From positions 744,001-808,000 of the forward strand of contig NC_015557.1 of assembly GCF_000213785.1 (NCBI RefSeq): a stretch of 64,000 bases of DNA, in the 5' to 3' direction. Both the position numbers and the translations under genes were made by a program. Shown piece after piece: positions 17,436-26,869 of this stretch. Origin of the DNA: Hydrogenobaculum sp. 3684 (GTDB lineage Bacteria; Aquificota; Aquificia; Aquificales; Aquificaceae). The notes below the pieces were generated by a model. It made no database searches, was not told the origin of the DNA, and was given only the letters and a program-made list of their open reading frames with translations. Each line of letters starts with the position of its first letter. Position 1 is the first letter of the stretch.

Positions 17436-18949
17436 TAGAGTAAGATACCGCTGGTGTTGGGTCTAAATTGAAGAGCTAAGCTTACATGCTCTGGTTTTAT
17501 ATATCCTGAATTATTCATATCTGCTATAGTCCTAGATACTTTTAAAAGCCTTGTATAAGATCTTCCGGTAAGGTTTAAGTTTGTTATAGCGGCACTTAAA
17601 ACTTTCTTTGCAGGCTCATCCAGTATACAATACATATCTATCTCTTCTTCGGTCATTTCTGAGTTAAACTTCGTTTTTGAATTCTTAAATCGCTTTGTCA
17701 TAATATCAAAAGCCCTTAAAACCATATCTTTTAAATCTTTTGAAGATACTTCTTTCTTTCGGTTTATAAGTTCATGCTCTTTTAGAGCTTCTACACTTAC
17801 AAACAAATCTATCCTATCCAACAAAGGACCAGATATCTTTGATTGATATTGCTTTATTTGATTAGGTGTGCATTTGCAAGCTTTTAAATTGCTTTTATAA
17901 TATCCACAAGGACATGGATTCATAGCACCCACCAAAAGAAAAGAAGCGGGAAATTTTATACTACCGTGCACTCTTGATATGGTAACTTCTTTATCCTCTA
18001 AAGGTTGTCTTAGGGCTTCTAAAACTTTTCTGTTAAATTCAGGCATCTCGTCCAAAAACAAAACACCTTTGTGAGCTAAAGATACTGCACCTGGCCTTGG
18101 AGTGCTTCCTCCACCTATCAATGACGCTTCAGATGCGCTTGCATGTGGTGACGCAAAAGGCCTTTGTTTTATAAGTGAGTTTTTTAAAAGCCCAGCTACA
18201 CTGTATATTTTTGATACTTCTAAAGACTCCTCTTCATCCAAGGGCGGCATAATACCTGGAAGTCTTTTTGCTAGCATAGATTTTCCACTGCCTGGTGGTC
18301 CTATTAAAAGCATGTTGTGAAAACCAGCCGCCGCTATAGCACAAGCTTTTTTTGCCATACTCTGACCTATTATATCAATCATATCAAGATAATCTTCTTC
18401 TTTAGTTTCTTGTTTATGTTTTATAGGGCTTATAGCTATGTCTTGATTTATGAAGTTCACTAGCTCTACAATATCTTTTGGAGAATATACGTTTATATCT
18501 TCTAAAAAAGAAATCTCTTGAGCGTTTTCTATAGGTACCACTATATTTTTTATACCTATTTCTTTAAGGGTCAATGCCATAGGAAGCACACCGTTTATCG
18601 GTTTTATAACCCCGTCCAAAGAAAGCTCTCCTAAAAAAGCATAATTTTTCACATTTTCTTTATTTATTACGTCAAGGTAACTAAGAATGCCAACCGCTAT
18701 TGGAAGATCGTAAAATGTACCTTGTTTTTTTAGATTAGAAGGCGATAAATTTATCGTTATCCTTTTTGGAGGAAAACCAAAACCTTTGTTTATTAGACTT
18801 GATCTTACCCTTTCCTTAGATTCTTTTATAGCTGCGTCTGGTAGTCCTACTATGTTAAAGCTTGGCAATCCATTTGATACATCTATTTCTACTGTTACCT
18901 TTATTCCCTCTATCCCAACAAGTCCACCGCTAATTATCTCAAAAAACAT
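17435..18949 (-). CDS. comM: YifB/ComM family Mg-chelatase-like AAA+ ATPase
   Basis: Residues 1-165 form the ChlI/Lon-protease-like N-terminal domain (GLPSFNIVGLPDAAIKES). A Mg-chelatase AAA+ core follows with Walker A GPPGSGKS and Walker B GVLFLDEMPEF. PRPGAVSLAHKG and the cysteine cluster CPCGYY...CKC are family-typical. ComM is a hexameric branch-migration helicase promoting recombination of incoming DNA in naturally competent bacteria; the competence role here is inference. It overlaps the end of the manC-like gene by 11 bases. Confidence 0.93.
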   Translation of the reverse strand: MFFEIISGGLVGIEGIKVTVEIDVSNGLPSFNIVGLPDAAIKESKERVRSSLINKGFGFPPKRITINLSPSNLKKQGTFYDLPIAVGILSYLDVINKENVKNYAFLGELSLDGVIKPINGVLPMALTLKEIGIKNIVVPIENAQEISFLEDINVYSPKDIVELVNFINQDIAISPIKHKQETKEEDYLDMIDIIGQSMAKKACAIAAAGFHNMLLIGPPGSGKSMLAKRLPGIMPPLDEEESLEVSKIYSVAGLLKNSLIKQRPFASPHASASEASLIGGGSTPRPGAVSLAHKGVLFLDEMPEFNRKVLEALRQPLEDKEVTISRVHGSIKFPASFLLVGAMNPCPCGYYKSNLKACKCTPNQIKQYQSKISGPLLDRIDLFVSVEALKEHELINRKKEVSSKDLKDMVLRAFDIMTKRFKNSKTKFNSEMTEEEIDMYCILDEPAKKVLSAAITNLNLTGRSYTRLLKVSRTIADMNNSGYIKPEHVSLALQFRPNTSGILL

Positions 18950-20288
18950 TTTCTCTTACAGTGTCATCTTCTTCCAAATATTCACCGCTTTGCACCTCTA
19001 ACATTTCAAGGTCTATGATACCTGGATTTTCAATATAATGCCATGTGGATTTGGGTACAAAAAAGCTTTCGTTTTCATGAAAAAAATATTCTTTATCGGC
19101 TATAAGGACTTTGGCCGTACCCCTTAAGACGATCCAATGCTCTGTTCTGTGATGGTGCATTTGCTTAGATATATGTTTTTTTGGTTTTAACAAAAGCTTT
19201 CTTATCTTGAAATTTTTTCCCTCTTCTAGAAGCACATAATACCCATAAGGCTTATAAGATATTAAAGATTCTTCCGCTCTTTTATCGTTTTTAGCTTTTA
19301 GTATATCAACAATTTTTTTAACATCTTGAGAGTTATTTTTATCTGCTATCAAAGTAGCATCTTCTGTATCAACTATTATTAAGTTTTTTAGTCCCAAAGC
19401 ACCTACAAATCTTTTATTCGATATTATGAGGTTGTTATCAGAGTTTATACTTATATAGTTTTCCCCTAAAATAGCATTGTTGTTTTCATCTTTTTTTAAC
19501 TCTTCATAAACAGAAAGCCACGAGCCAACATCAGACCATTTTATATCAAGCTTTGCACATGCGCCTTTTTTAGTGTGCTCCATAATTGCATAGTCAAACG
19601 ATAAAGCCTTTGCTTTTTTAAAGCTTTCTAGATCTCCTTTTGTGGATATATCATAAAGGGCGCTATCTATCTTTTTAAACTCGTTTATCAGTAGGTCCTT
19701 ATCGGCAAAAAACAACCCGCTGTTCCAAAGATATTCGCCAGAATTTATATATTCTTGGGCTAACTCTTTGCTTGGTTTTTCTACAAATTTTTCTATCTTA
19801 TATATATTGTTTTCTTTTGAAAGTGTATCTCCTAATTTTATATATCCATATCCAGTTTCTGGGTGCGTTGGGCTTATACCAAAGGTTATTATATGAGTTT
19901 TTGTATATGGATAAGTGTTTTTTATATATTCTTGAAAACGCTCTTTATTTTCAATTCTATGGTCTGATGGTATTATAAGTAAACTATCGTTATCTTTTGT
20001 ATGATAGGTGGCTAAAGCTATAGCAGGAGCTGTGTTTTTTGGAACTGGCTCTATAATTATATTTGCTTTTATGTTTATCTCTTCCAAATGGTTTTCCACT
20101 ATCCAATAATAACTGTCAGAGGTTACTATAAGTATCTCTTTTACTATATCTTTTACTCTTAAAACAGCCTCTTGGAACAAAGAATACTCTGAGAAAAGCC
20201 TCAAAAATTGCTTTGGATAGTTGGCCCTAGATAAAGGCCAAAGCCTAGTACCAGAGCCCCCGCATAGTATGACAGCGGTAATATCCAT
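18939..20288 (-). CDS. manC: Mannose-1-phosphate guanylyltransferase / mannose-6-phosphate isomerase
   Basis: This bifunctional AlgA/ManC-type enzyme makes GDP-mannose. The N-terminal nucleotidyltransferase carries CGGSGTRLWPLSRANYPKQF and the FVEKPS motif. The C-terminal cupin isomerase domain (about 335-440) has HHHRTEHW and the EYLEEDD motif near the end. The 449 residues are slightly short of the usual 470. It probably supplies sugar donors for the polysaccharide begun by the WbaP-type enzyme in the same operon. Confidence 0.93.
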   Translation of the reverse strand: MDITAVILCGGSGTRLWPLSRANYPKQFLRLFSEYSLFQEAVLRVKDIVKEILIVTSDSYYWIVENHLEEINIKANIIIEPVPKNTAPAIALATYHTKDNDSLLIIPSDHRIENKERFQEYIKNTYPYTKTHIITFGISPTHPETGYGYIKLGDTLSKENNIYKIEKFVEKPSKELAQEYINSGEYLWNSGLFFADKDLLINEFKKIDSALYDISTKGDLESFKKAKALSFDYAIMEHTKKGACAKLDIKWSDVGSWLSVYEELKKDENNNAILGENYISINSDNNLIISNKRFVGALGLKNLIIVDTEDATLIADKNNSQDVKKIVDILKAKNDKRAEESLISYKPYGYYVLLEEGKNFKIRKLLLKPKKHISKQMHHHRTEHWIVLRGTAKVLIADKEYFFHENESFFVPKSTWHYIENPGIIDLEMLEVQSGEYLEEDDTVRENVF

Positions 20289-20297
20289 ACTATTTAT

Positions 20298-21374
20298 CTA
20301 TGTAGTGGATCCTTCTTCATCTAAGTATAAGTCTTCATCGGATATAACACCGTTCCATCTTGAAAAACCAGGAAGTGCTTCTATCCTATACCAAGCGGAG
20401 CGATACCATATGCCTTCCGGGTCTTTTTTTACCGGTGCCAATTCGTAAGCTTTTGTCTCTTTATGATAATCCCACGTAATATAGTTGTTAAAATCTTGAA
20501 TTATATCAGTTATCGCCACTCCTATTTCTCCGGTAAGTATTTTTTGAAATTCTCTCCATCTGTATATAGAAGAATCCCTTAGCGTAAGTCCAAAATAACC
20601 TACGGCTCCCTCATCTTTTAAAAGCGAAATACCTCTTTTTATAAAAGCACTAAAAGCCGCTATAGTTTCTGGTGGATCTGTGATAAATACGTCAAATTTA
20701 CCAAGCATTTCCTCTGGAAGAGGCTTTCTTAGGTCCCATACAAACGCTTTTGCATTTTTTATGCCAAGTCTTTCAAATATCTCGTTGTCAAAATCTATAG
20801 AGCGTTTATCTATATCTATTATAGTAACAGAGTTTGCCTTTCTTGACAGGGCTATCGCCAATCCTGTCAGATCATCCTCTGCTCCCATCACAACTATATC
20901 TTTACCCTGCAAGTCTCCCCTTGAATCTATAAACAGCACCCTACTAACCGTAGTTTCTGGAGTTACTGAACCTTGATCGTAGTCCTGGATAGCCTTTGGT
21001 CTATTCTTTGTCTCTTGTAAAAATGCCCTATAAAGTTCTATATCTAAATAAAACGGTATTCCCCTACCCTCACAAGCTTGGCATCTGTATTCTTTTCTTG
21101 GATGTATATTATATTCTTTGATAAGATCGTATCCTTTCTGAGTAAGCCTTATATCCTGGTTTTGATCCACAAACGCATACCCTTCTTCTAAAAGCGTATT
21201 CACAATGCCTGCGGCTGCTGGTACCGGTAAATCTGCATAGTCTACTATGCTCCAAAAGTTTCCCGTTATCAAAAGCCCAGACAACACCATTTCTATATTT
21301 TTCTTATACAACTTTACTCCGCCTTTCTCTTTGGCTTTCTCTGCCAATTCTACAAGCTTGTTTGCAGTACTCAA
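20298..21374 (-). CDS. bpsA: Branched-chain polyamine synthase (BpsA, DUF43 family)
   Basis: This 358-residue aminopropyltransferase belongs to the BpsA family, characterised in Thermococcus and Thermus, which adds aminopropyl groups to spermidine to give N4-branched polyamines. There is a winged-helix-like N-terminus (to about 90), a CxxC pair (CQACEGRG), a Rossmann core with the GAEDDLTG motif and IDIDKRS, and the DPPET catalytic-site motif. The C-terminus is acidic (SDEDLYLDEEGS). Branched polyamines are linked to growth at high temperature. I chose the TTG at 21374: GGAGGT lies six bases upstream, while the out-of-frame ATG at 21379 is too close to that site. Confidence 0.92.
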   Translation of the reverse strand: MSTANKLVELAEKAKEKGGVKLYKKNIEMVLSGLLITGNFWSIVDYADLPVPAAAGIVNTLLEEGYAFVDQNQDIRLTQKGYDLIKEYNIHPRKEYRCQACEGRGIPFYLDIELYRAFLQETKNRPKAIQDYDQGSVTPETTVSRVLFIDSRGDLQGKDIVVMGAEDDLTGLAIALSRKANSVTIIDIDKRSIDFDNEIFERLGIKNAKAFVWDLRKPLPEEMLGKFDVFITDPPETIAAFSAFIKRGISLLKDEGAVGYFGLTLRDSSIYRWREFQKILTGEIGVAITDIIQDFNNYITWDYHKETKAYELAPVKKDPEGIWYRSAWYRIEALPGFSRWNGVISDEDLYLDEEGSTT

Positions 21375-21693
21375 AACATCACCTCCTTAAATTGGTGCTG
21401 ATATTATACCACAATTCGAGCTATTATGCTTAAGTATAAATTTAAGCGTTTATTTTATAGGTAATAATTCAACATATACGCAGTTATACCGTTTGTCAAA
21501 ACTGTAAAATCGTTTTAAATTCTAAGACATTACTCCTAAAATGATAAATATATTATCTCTATTTTGAATAAGCGTATTCATTTTCTCAAACCCATCTAAC
21601 AATATGTATTGTAAAAAATGATAAGGTGCAAACTAGATTTAAGTTAAAATATAAATCATTGATACAAATACTTATTTTTTATAATTTTTATGT
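21375..21693. other. Divergent intergenic region between bpsA and uvrB
   Basis: This 319-bp AT-rich gap has no ORF or RNA gene that I can see. For bpsA (minus) there is an extended -10 TGGTATAAT (21411-21403) and, farther up, TTGACA (21499-21494) with a 17-bp spacer to TATGTT (21476-21471). For uvrB (plus), TATAAT (21680-21685) lies 8 bases before its ATG, with TTGATA (21659-21664) at a short 15-bp spacing. An imperfect CAGTT/AACTG dyad lies at about 21481-21505. Confidence 0.55.
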
Positions 21694-23679
21694 ATGAGTT
21701 TTTTCCAATTAAAAACGCATTTAAAACCAGCCGGAGACCAACCAAAAGCTATTGATAAGTTACTATCCAACTTTGAAGCCGGCGCAAAAGCCCAAGTGCT
21801 TCTTGGTGCTACAGGTACTGGTAAAACTTTCACCATAGCAAACATTATAGCCAAATACAAAAAACCAACGCTTGTATTGGCCCACAACAAAACGTTGGCA
21901 GCACAACTTTATAGAGAATTTAAAGAACTTTTTCCAGACAACGCCGTAGAGTATTTTATATCCTACTATGATTATTATCAACCTGAGGCTTACATACCAG
22001 AAAAAGACCTTTATATAGAAAAAGATTCCTCCATAAACGACATACTTGATAAATACCGTCACAGCGCCACAAAATCTGTTATTGAAAGGGCTGATACGAT
22101 AGTGGTAGCCTCGGTATCCTGTATATACGGCCTTGGTTCTCCAGAACATTATGTAAATATGCGTATTCAGCTTTTAAAAGGACAAAAACTAGATCCTTTA
22201 AAATTATCACGTCAATTGGTAGAGATAGGCTATGAGAGAAACGATTTCTCTTTCAAAAGAGGAACTTTCTCTGTAAGAGGTGGGGATTCCATCGAAATAG
22301 TGCCTTCTCATGCTGATGACATTGTCATACGTATAGAGTTTTGGGACAATGAAATAGATTCCATAAAAGAGCTTGATTTACTAAATAGAAATATTATAAG
22401 AGAAATAGATTACACTGTCTTATTTCCGGCCACACACTATGTAGCCCCAAAACCAGCCCTTATGGAAGCTATAGAAAAGATAGAAAAAGACCTAAAAGAA
22501 AGAGTTGAATACTTTAAATCTCAAGGCAAGGAAATAGAGGCTCAAAGATTATGGCAAAGGACTATGTACGATATAGAGATGATAAAAGAAATTGGTCATT
22601 GCAAAGGCATAGAAAACTATTCTAGATATTTTGACGGTAGAAAGGAAGGAGAGCCTCCTTTTACACTGCTTGATTATATGCCAGAGGACTTTTTGCTTAT
22701 AGTAGACGAATCTCACGTCACAATACCACAAGTAAGAGGCATGTACAACGGAGATATATCTAGAAAACAAAAGCTGGTGGATTATGGATGGAGATTGCCC
22801 GCCGCTTTAGACAATAGGCCTCTTAAGTTTGATGAGTTTTTAAGAAAAATCAATAAAGTTATATTTGTGTCAGCTACACCAGGAGATTGGGAAATAGAGT
22901 TTTCAAAAGGAATCATAGTAGAGCAAATAGTAAGACCCACTGGTCTATTGGATCCAGAGATAGAATTAAGACCAACTACAAATCAATTGGAAGATTTGAT
23001 AAAAGAGATTTTAAAAGTAAAAGCCAGAAACGAGAGAGCTATAGTTTTAACCACCACAAAAAGATTATCAGAAGATGTAGCAGATTATCTCACAGAAAGG
23101 AGAATAAAAGCAAAATATCTTCACTCCGATTTAGATGCCATAGAAAGGGCAAAAGCTATAAAAGAACTTAGAGAAGGCTCAATAGACGTTATTGTTGGAG
23201 TAAACTTGCTAAGAGAAGGTATCGATATGCCTGAAGTTTCTTTGGTGGCTATATTAGAAGCCGATAAAGAAGGATTTTTAAGAAGTACCACCTCTCTTAT
23301 ACAAACCATAGGCAGAGTAGCAAGAAATATAAATGGCAAAGCCATACTTTACGCTGACCGCATCACAGAATCTATGAAAAAAGCCATAGATGAAACCAAC
23401 AGAAGAAGAGAAATACAAAAACGTTACAACGAAGAGCACGGCATAACACCAAAATCCATTATAAAACCTGTTAAAGAGCTTTTAAGCATAGAAGACTTGG
23501 ACTATGTGAAAGTACCAGATTCTATACCAAAAGGTATTAAGACAGAAAAAGACTTGATAGAACGGTTAAACAAGCTTGAAAAGATGATGTGGGAAGCTTC
23601 TAAAAAATGGGAATTTGAAAAAGCTGCAAAAATAAGAGATGAGATAAATGAACTTAAAAAAGTTGCCGGTTTGTTTTAG
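21694..23679 (+). CDS. uvrB: Excinuclease ABC subunit B
   Basis: This 661-residue damage-recognition helicase of nucleotide excision repair has Walker [11 protein letters not shown] (about 37-46), the [10 protein letters not shown] beta-hairpin region, the DESH box ([13 protein letters not shown]), helicase motif VI (QTIGRVARN) and a C-terminal UVR domain ([12 protein letters not shown]) that binds UvrC. There is no Shine-Dalgarno; a TATAAT ends 8 bases before the ATG, suggesting a leaderless transcript. kdsC follows after 6 bases. Confidence 0.98.
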   Translation: MSFFQLKTHLKPAGDQPKAIDKLLSNFEAGAKAQVLLGATGTGKTFTIANIIAKYKKPTLVLAHNKTLAAQLYREFKELFPDNAVEYFISYYDYYQPEAYIPEKDLYIEKDSSINDILDKYRHSATKSVIERADTIVVASVSCIYGLGSPEHYVNMRIQLLKGQKLDPLKLSRQLVEIGYERNDFSFKRGTFSVRGGDSIEIVPSHADDIVIRIEFWDNEIDSIKELDLLNRNIIREIDYTVLFPATHYVAPKPALMEAIEKIEKDLKERVEYFKSQGKEIEAQRLWQRTMYDIEMIKEIGHCKGIENYSRYFDGRKEGEPPFTLLDYMPEDFLLIVDESHVTIPQVRGMYNGDISRKQKLVDYGWRLPAALDNRPLKFDEFLRKINKVIFVSATPGDWEIEFSKGIIVEQIVRPTGLLDPEIELRPTTNQLEDLIKEILKVKARNERAIVLTTTKRLSEDVADYLTERRIKAKYLHSDLDAIERAKAIKELREGSIDVIVGVNLLREGIDMPEVSLVAILEADKEGFLRSTTSLIQTIGRVARNINGKAILYADRITESMKKAIDETNRRREIQKRYNEEHGITPKSIIKPVKELLSIEDLDYVKVPDSIPKGIKTEKDLIERLNKLEKMMWEASKKWEFEKAAKIRDEINELKKVAGLF

Positions 23680-23685
23680 GCTTTT

Positions 23686-24186
23686 ATGAATATAAAACTG
23701 TTTTTATCAGATATTGACGGAGTTTTAACGGATGGAAAGCTTTACTACACAAAAAATGGAGAGGAGATAAAAGCTTTTAACGTATTGGACGGACTTGGTA
23801 TAAAACTTCTTCAAAGCGCCAACATAAAATTCGGTGTCATATCTGGAAGGCATTCTGAAGCGTTGATAAACAGGTTAAAAGAGTTAAAGATAGACATAAT
23901 ATATACTGGAAATCACAACAAGCTTGATATCTACAACAAGATAAAAAAAGATTTTGCTTTAGAAGATGAAGAAATTTGTTATATGGGAGACGATATAGTG
24001 GATATTCCCATTTTAAAAAGAGTAGGTTTAAGCTTTGCCCCCTCAAACGCCCATGATTACGTAAAAGGCTTTTGTAAATATATAACAAAAAGACAAGGTG
24101 GTGATGGTGCTTTGAGAGAAGCCATAGAGCATGTTCTTGATCTAACCGGGAAGCTAGCTGACATACTAAAATCTTTTGATGTTTAA
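23686..24186 (+). CDS. kdsC: 3-deoxy-D-manno-octulosonate 8-phosphate phosphatase
   Basis: This 166-residue HAD phosphatase of the KdsC/YrbI type dephosphorylates KDO-8-phosphate for lipopolysaccharide. The HAD nucleophile motif is [12 protein letters not shown], motif II includes [10 protein letters not shown], and motif IV is [11 protein letters not shown]. It has no cap domain, as in KdsC tetramers. Its presence implies LPS and a Gram-negative envelope. It is co-transcribed with uvrB. Confidence 0.93.
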   Translation: MNIKLFLSDIDGVLTDGKLYYTKNGEEIKAFNVLDGLGIKLLQSANIKFGVISGRHSEALINRLKELKIDIIYTGNHNKLDIYNKIKKDFALEDEEICYMGDDIVDIPILKRVGLSFAPSNAHDYVKGFCKYITKRQGGDGALREAIEHVLDLTGKLADILKSFDV

Positions 24187-24246
24187 TTTCTTATTTTAAT
24201 AAAATTTTAATTTTTATGTTATATAATAAAGTTGTAAGGAGGATTT

Positions 24247-25245
24247 ATGAAAATAGCCTTTTGTGAATTAGAAGGTTGGGAAATGCCTTATATAGAAAAG
24301 TTTGTAGAAGAAAACAATTTGGAGCTTGTATGCTTTTCAAATGAAACGATAGACAAAGTAGAAATTCCAGATAATGTAGAAATCCTAAGCGTTTTCATAT
24401 ATTCTAAAATCACCAAAGACGTGATAGATAGCTTACCTAATTTAAAACTTATAGCTACTAGGTCTACGGGCTTTGACCATATAGATGTAGCTTATGCAAA
24501 TTCCAAAGGAATAACAGTATGCAATGTACCGTCCTATGGTGAAGAAAGCGTATCTGAATACGCTATAATGCTTATGTTAGCTTTAGCAAGAAAACTAAGA
24601 GAAACTATAGATAACGTAGAAAAGGGCGTATACAAAACATCAAATTTAAGGGGTATTGAGCTCGCTGGCAAAACTTTAGGTGTAATTGGCACTGGTAGGA
24701 TAGGTGCAAGAACAGCCCTTTTGGCGAAGTGCTTTGGTATGGACGTTGTTTGCTACGATGCAAGGCAAAACCAAACACTTATAGATGCTGGCATAAAGTA
24801 TTTAGATTTTAACGAGCTTTTATCTGTTTCAGATTTTATCACATTACATGTACCTTATTTGCCATCAACTCATCATCTTATCAATATGGACAATATAAAG
24901 CTTTTCAAAAAAGGAAGTTTTCTTATAAACACATCGAGAGGTAAGGTAGTAGAAACCGAAAGCGTAATATATGGCTTAAAGCAAAAGATATTGGCTGGAG
25001 CTGCCATAGACACTTTTGAATCAGAAGAGATAGTGATGGAAGAGCATCTTTTGTGGAATGAAAACCTGTCTGCAGAAACTCTCAAAAAAGCCCTAGAGAT
25101 AAATTATATTCTCAAGCATCCAAACGTTATTATAACACCGCACAACGCTTACAATACAAAGGAAGGGCTTCATAGGATATTGAACACCACCTTTGAAAAT
25201 ATACAATCTTTCTTGAAAAATCAGCCTAAGAATGTTGTTAAATAG
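24247..25245 (+). CDS. D-2-hydroxyacid dehydrogenase (D-lactate dehydrogenase-like)
   Basis: This 332-residue NAD-dependent dehydrogenase of the D-isomer 2-hydroxyacid family has Rossmann motif GVIGTGRIGARTA (about 139-151), catalytic Arg in NTSRGKVV, acidic FESEE and catalytic His in TPHNAYN. The TRSTGFDHID segment is typical of D-LDH relatives. Substrate specificity (pyruvate or another 2-oxoacid) cannot be fixed from sequence. The Shine-Dalgarno AAGGAGG sits 5 bases before the ATG, with a TATAAT further up. Confidence 0.9.
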   Translation: MKIAFCELEGWEMPYIEKFVEENNLELVCFSNETIDKVEIPDNVEILSVFIYSKITKDVIDSLPNLKLIATRSTGFDHIDVAYANSKGITVCNVPSYGEESVSEYAIMLMLALARKLRETIDNVEKGVYKTSNLRGIELAGKTLGVIGTGRIGARTALLAKCFGMDVVCYDARQNQTLIDAGIKYLDFNELLSVSDFITLHVPYLPSTHHLINMDNIKLFKKGSFLINTSRGKVVETESVIYGLKQKILAGAAIDTFESEEIVMEEHLLWNENLSAETLKKALEINYILKHPNVIITPHNAYNTKEGLHRILNTTFENIQSFLKNQPKNVVK

Positions 25246-25258
25246 TATCCTGATTTTT
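25216..25258 (+). terminator. Possible terminator at the dehydrogenase 3' end
   Basis: AAAAATCAG (25216-25224) and CTGATTTTT (25250-25258) can pair as a 9-bp stem with a 25-nt loop, ending in a T run. One arm lies in the coding end. The large loop makes this uncertain. Confidence 0.35.
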
Positions 25259-25261
25259 AAA

Positions 25262-25298
25262 ATGACCGACAAACCAATTTTTAGTATAATATAGTTTG
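25262..25298 (+). promoter_or_regulatory. Promoter of the MCE gene, probably leaderless
   Basis: ATGACC (25262-25267), a 17-bp spacer and TATAAT (25285-25290) place the transcription start on or beside the GTG start codon at 25298. No ribosome-binding site fits in the 7 intervening bases. Confidence 0.6.
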
Positions 25299-26869
25299 TG
25301 AAGTCAAAGTATTTTAAGCTAGGTCTTTTTGTTCTTTTAAGCGCCATAGCTTTTGCTTTCATGGCAATAAGTTTTAGCAGCATAAGGTATTTCTTTGAAA
25401 AATCAAACACATATGAGGCGCTGCTTGACGATGTACATGGTTTAAGCGTTGGGGCGGAAGTAAGGGTAAACGGCGTAAAAGCAGGTAGAGTTGAAAAGAT
25501 TAGCTTTAGAAACGGTAAAGTTTTAGTGGTTTTCTCTGTAAAAAAAGATATTCCCATATATAAAGATGCCGAAGTGTCCATAGGTACTTTTGGGCTCATG
25601 GGAGATAAATACGTATCTGTAGAAGAAGGACATTCTATATACGGCGAACTTCCGCCAAACAGTATGATAGAAAATATAGGTGTTTCATCAGATACAGAAT
25701 CTCTCATCAAAAATCTAAACAACACTGCAAAAAACTTTTCTGTAGTAGCCTCTAATTTAGCCAGTATAATATCTCAAAATAGGGATCAGATAGAAGGCAT
25801 AATCCAAAATTTGGATGCTCTTACCAAAAACTTAAACACCATGGTAGCCCAAAACCAAGAGACATTAAAACAAACTATCTCTAACTTGGACATGCTCACT
25901 TATCAACTAAACCTTACTCTACCTCAAACTATAGCCGATATAGATAGAACCGCAAAGAATTTAGCTCAAATAACTGGGCAAAACAAAGAAGATATAAGGA
26001 CTCTTGTTGAAAATTTAAAAGCACTTTCTTCTACCTTAAAAGATCAAACTCCTGTTTTGATGGCAAATTTAAATACGCTTTCTCAGAATTTGAATAACTT
26101 GGTAGTGGAAAATCAAAACGGTGTGCATACATCTATTAAAAATTTTGCTGAACTTTCTAAAAGCTTAAAACAAAGCTCCGATGAACTAAACCAAATACTT
26201 GCAAAAATAAATACTGGTCAAGGCACATTGGGTAAGCTAGTAAATGATAAAAGTTTATATGCAAATGCAAACAATGCCCTTTCTACATTCTCACATCTTG
26301 GAAAAATTGTCAATAGGTCAAACCTTTATATAGGTGGCAGATTTGAACTCTTTAGAGCTGGTCAATCAAAAGGTATACTATCTTTAAAATTTCAACCTAA
26401 CAACCACGAGTACTATCTTTTTGAAATCGTCGGTAACTCAATGGGTAGAGTTACCACTCAATACATAAACAACAACCCTCAAACCATATATGAGTATAAG
26501 CCAGAATATACGTTGCAATACGCCAGAATTTTTAAAGATCCATTCTTCAGGCCAGGAAAATCTTACTTTGTAGTAAGGGGTGGTTTGAAAGAATCTACTG
26601 GAGCAGTAGGATTTGATTATATATACAACAACAGGCTTACATTCACTTCAGATTTGTGGAATTTTGGTAGAAAAGATTATCCTAACACGCCAAACCTAAA
26701 ACCAGATTTACAAATAGGTGCTACATATCAAGTTTTTGGTCCACTTTTTGTAAGGGGTGGTATAACAGATATACTAAACAGTCAACTTACAGGTGGTTTT
26801 ATAGGAGCTGGGCTAATGTTTACGGACAACGATTTAAAATATTTGCTTGGAGCAGTAAAAATACCTTAA
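25298..26869 (+). CDS. MCE/MlaD-family lipid transport protein with C-terminal beta domain
   Basis: This 523-residue protein has one N-terminal membrane anchor (about 5-28) and an MCE domain at about 37-112 (LSVGAEVRVNGVKAGRVEKI, LMGDKYVSVEEG). A long helical/coiled region (about 125-315) built on repeats of NLxxLTxNLNxxVxxNQ follows, then the family's GTLGKLVNDKSLY motif and a beta-rich C-terminal domain of about 190 residues. MCE proteins carry lipids between inner and outer membranes with MlaE/MlaF-like partners. None is adjacent here. GTG start; it converges on the next gene with a 4-bp overlap. Confidence 0.88.
   Translation: MKSKYFKLGLFVLLSAIAFAFMAISFSSIRYFFEKSNTYEALLDDVHGLSVGAEVRVNGVKAGRVEKISFRNGKVLVVFSVKKDIPIYKDAEVSIGTFGLMGDKYVSVEEGHSIYGELPPNSMIENIGVSSDTESLIKNLNNTAKNFSVVASNLASIISQNRDQIEGIIQNLDALTKNLNTMVAQNQETLKQTISNLDMLTYQLNLTLPQTIADIDRTAKNLAQITGQNKEDIRTLVENLKALSSTLKDQTPVLMANLNTLSQNLNNLVVENQNGVHTSIKNFAELSKSLKQSSDELNQILAKINTGQGTLGKLVNDKSLYANANNALSTFSHLGKIVNRSNLYIGGRFELFRAGQSKGILSLKFQPNNHEYYLFEIVGNSMGRVTTQYINNNPQTIYEYKPEYTLQYARIFKDPFFRPGKSYFVVRGGLKESTGAVGFDYIYNNRLTFTSDLWNFGRKDYPNTPNLKPDLQIGATYQVFGPLFVRGGITDILNSQLTGGFIGAGLMFTDNDLKYLLGAVKIP

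Noticed and set aside
25093-25725. A 210-codon minus-strand frame
   Set aside because: It is a shadow of the dehydrogenase end and MCE start, both well supported on the plus strand, and has low-complexity composition.
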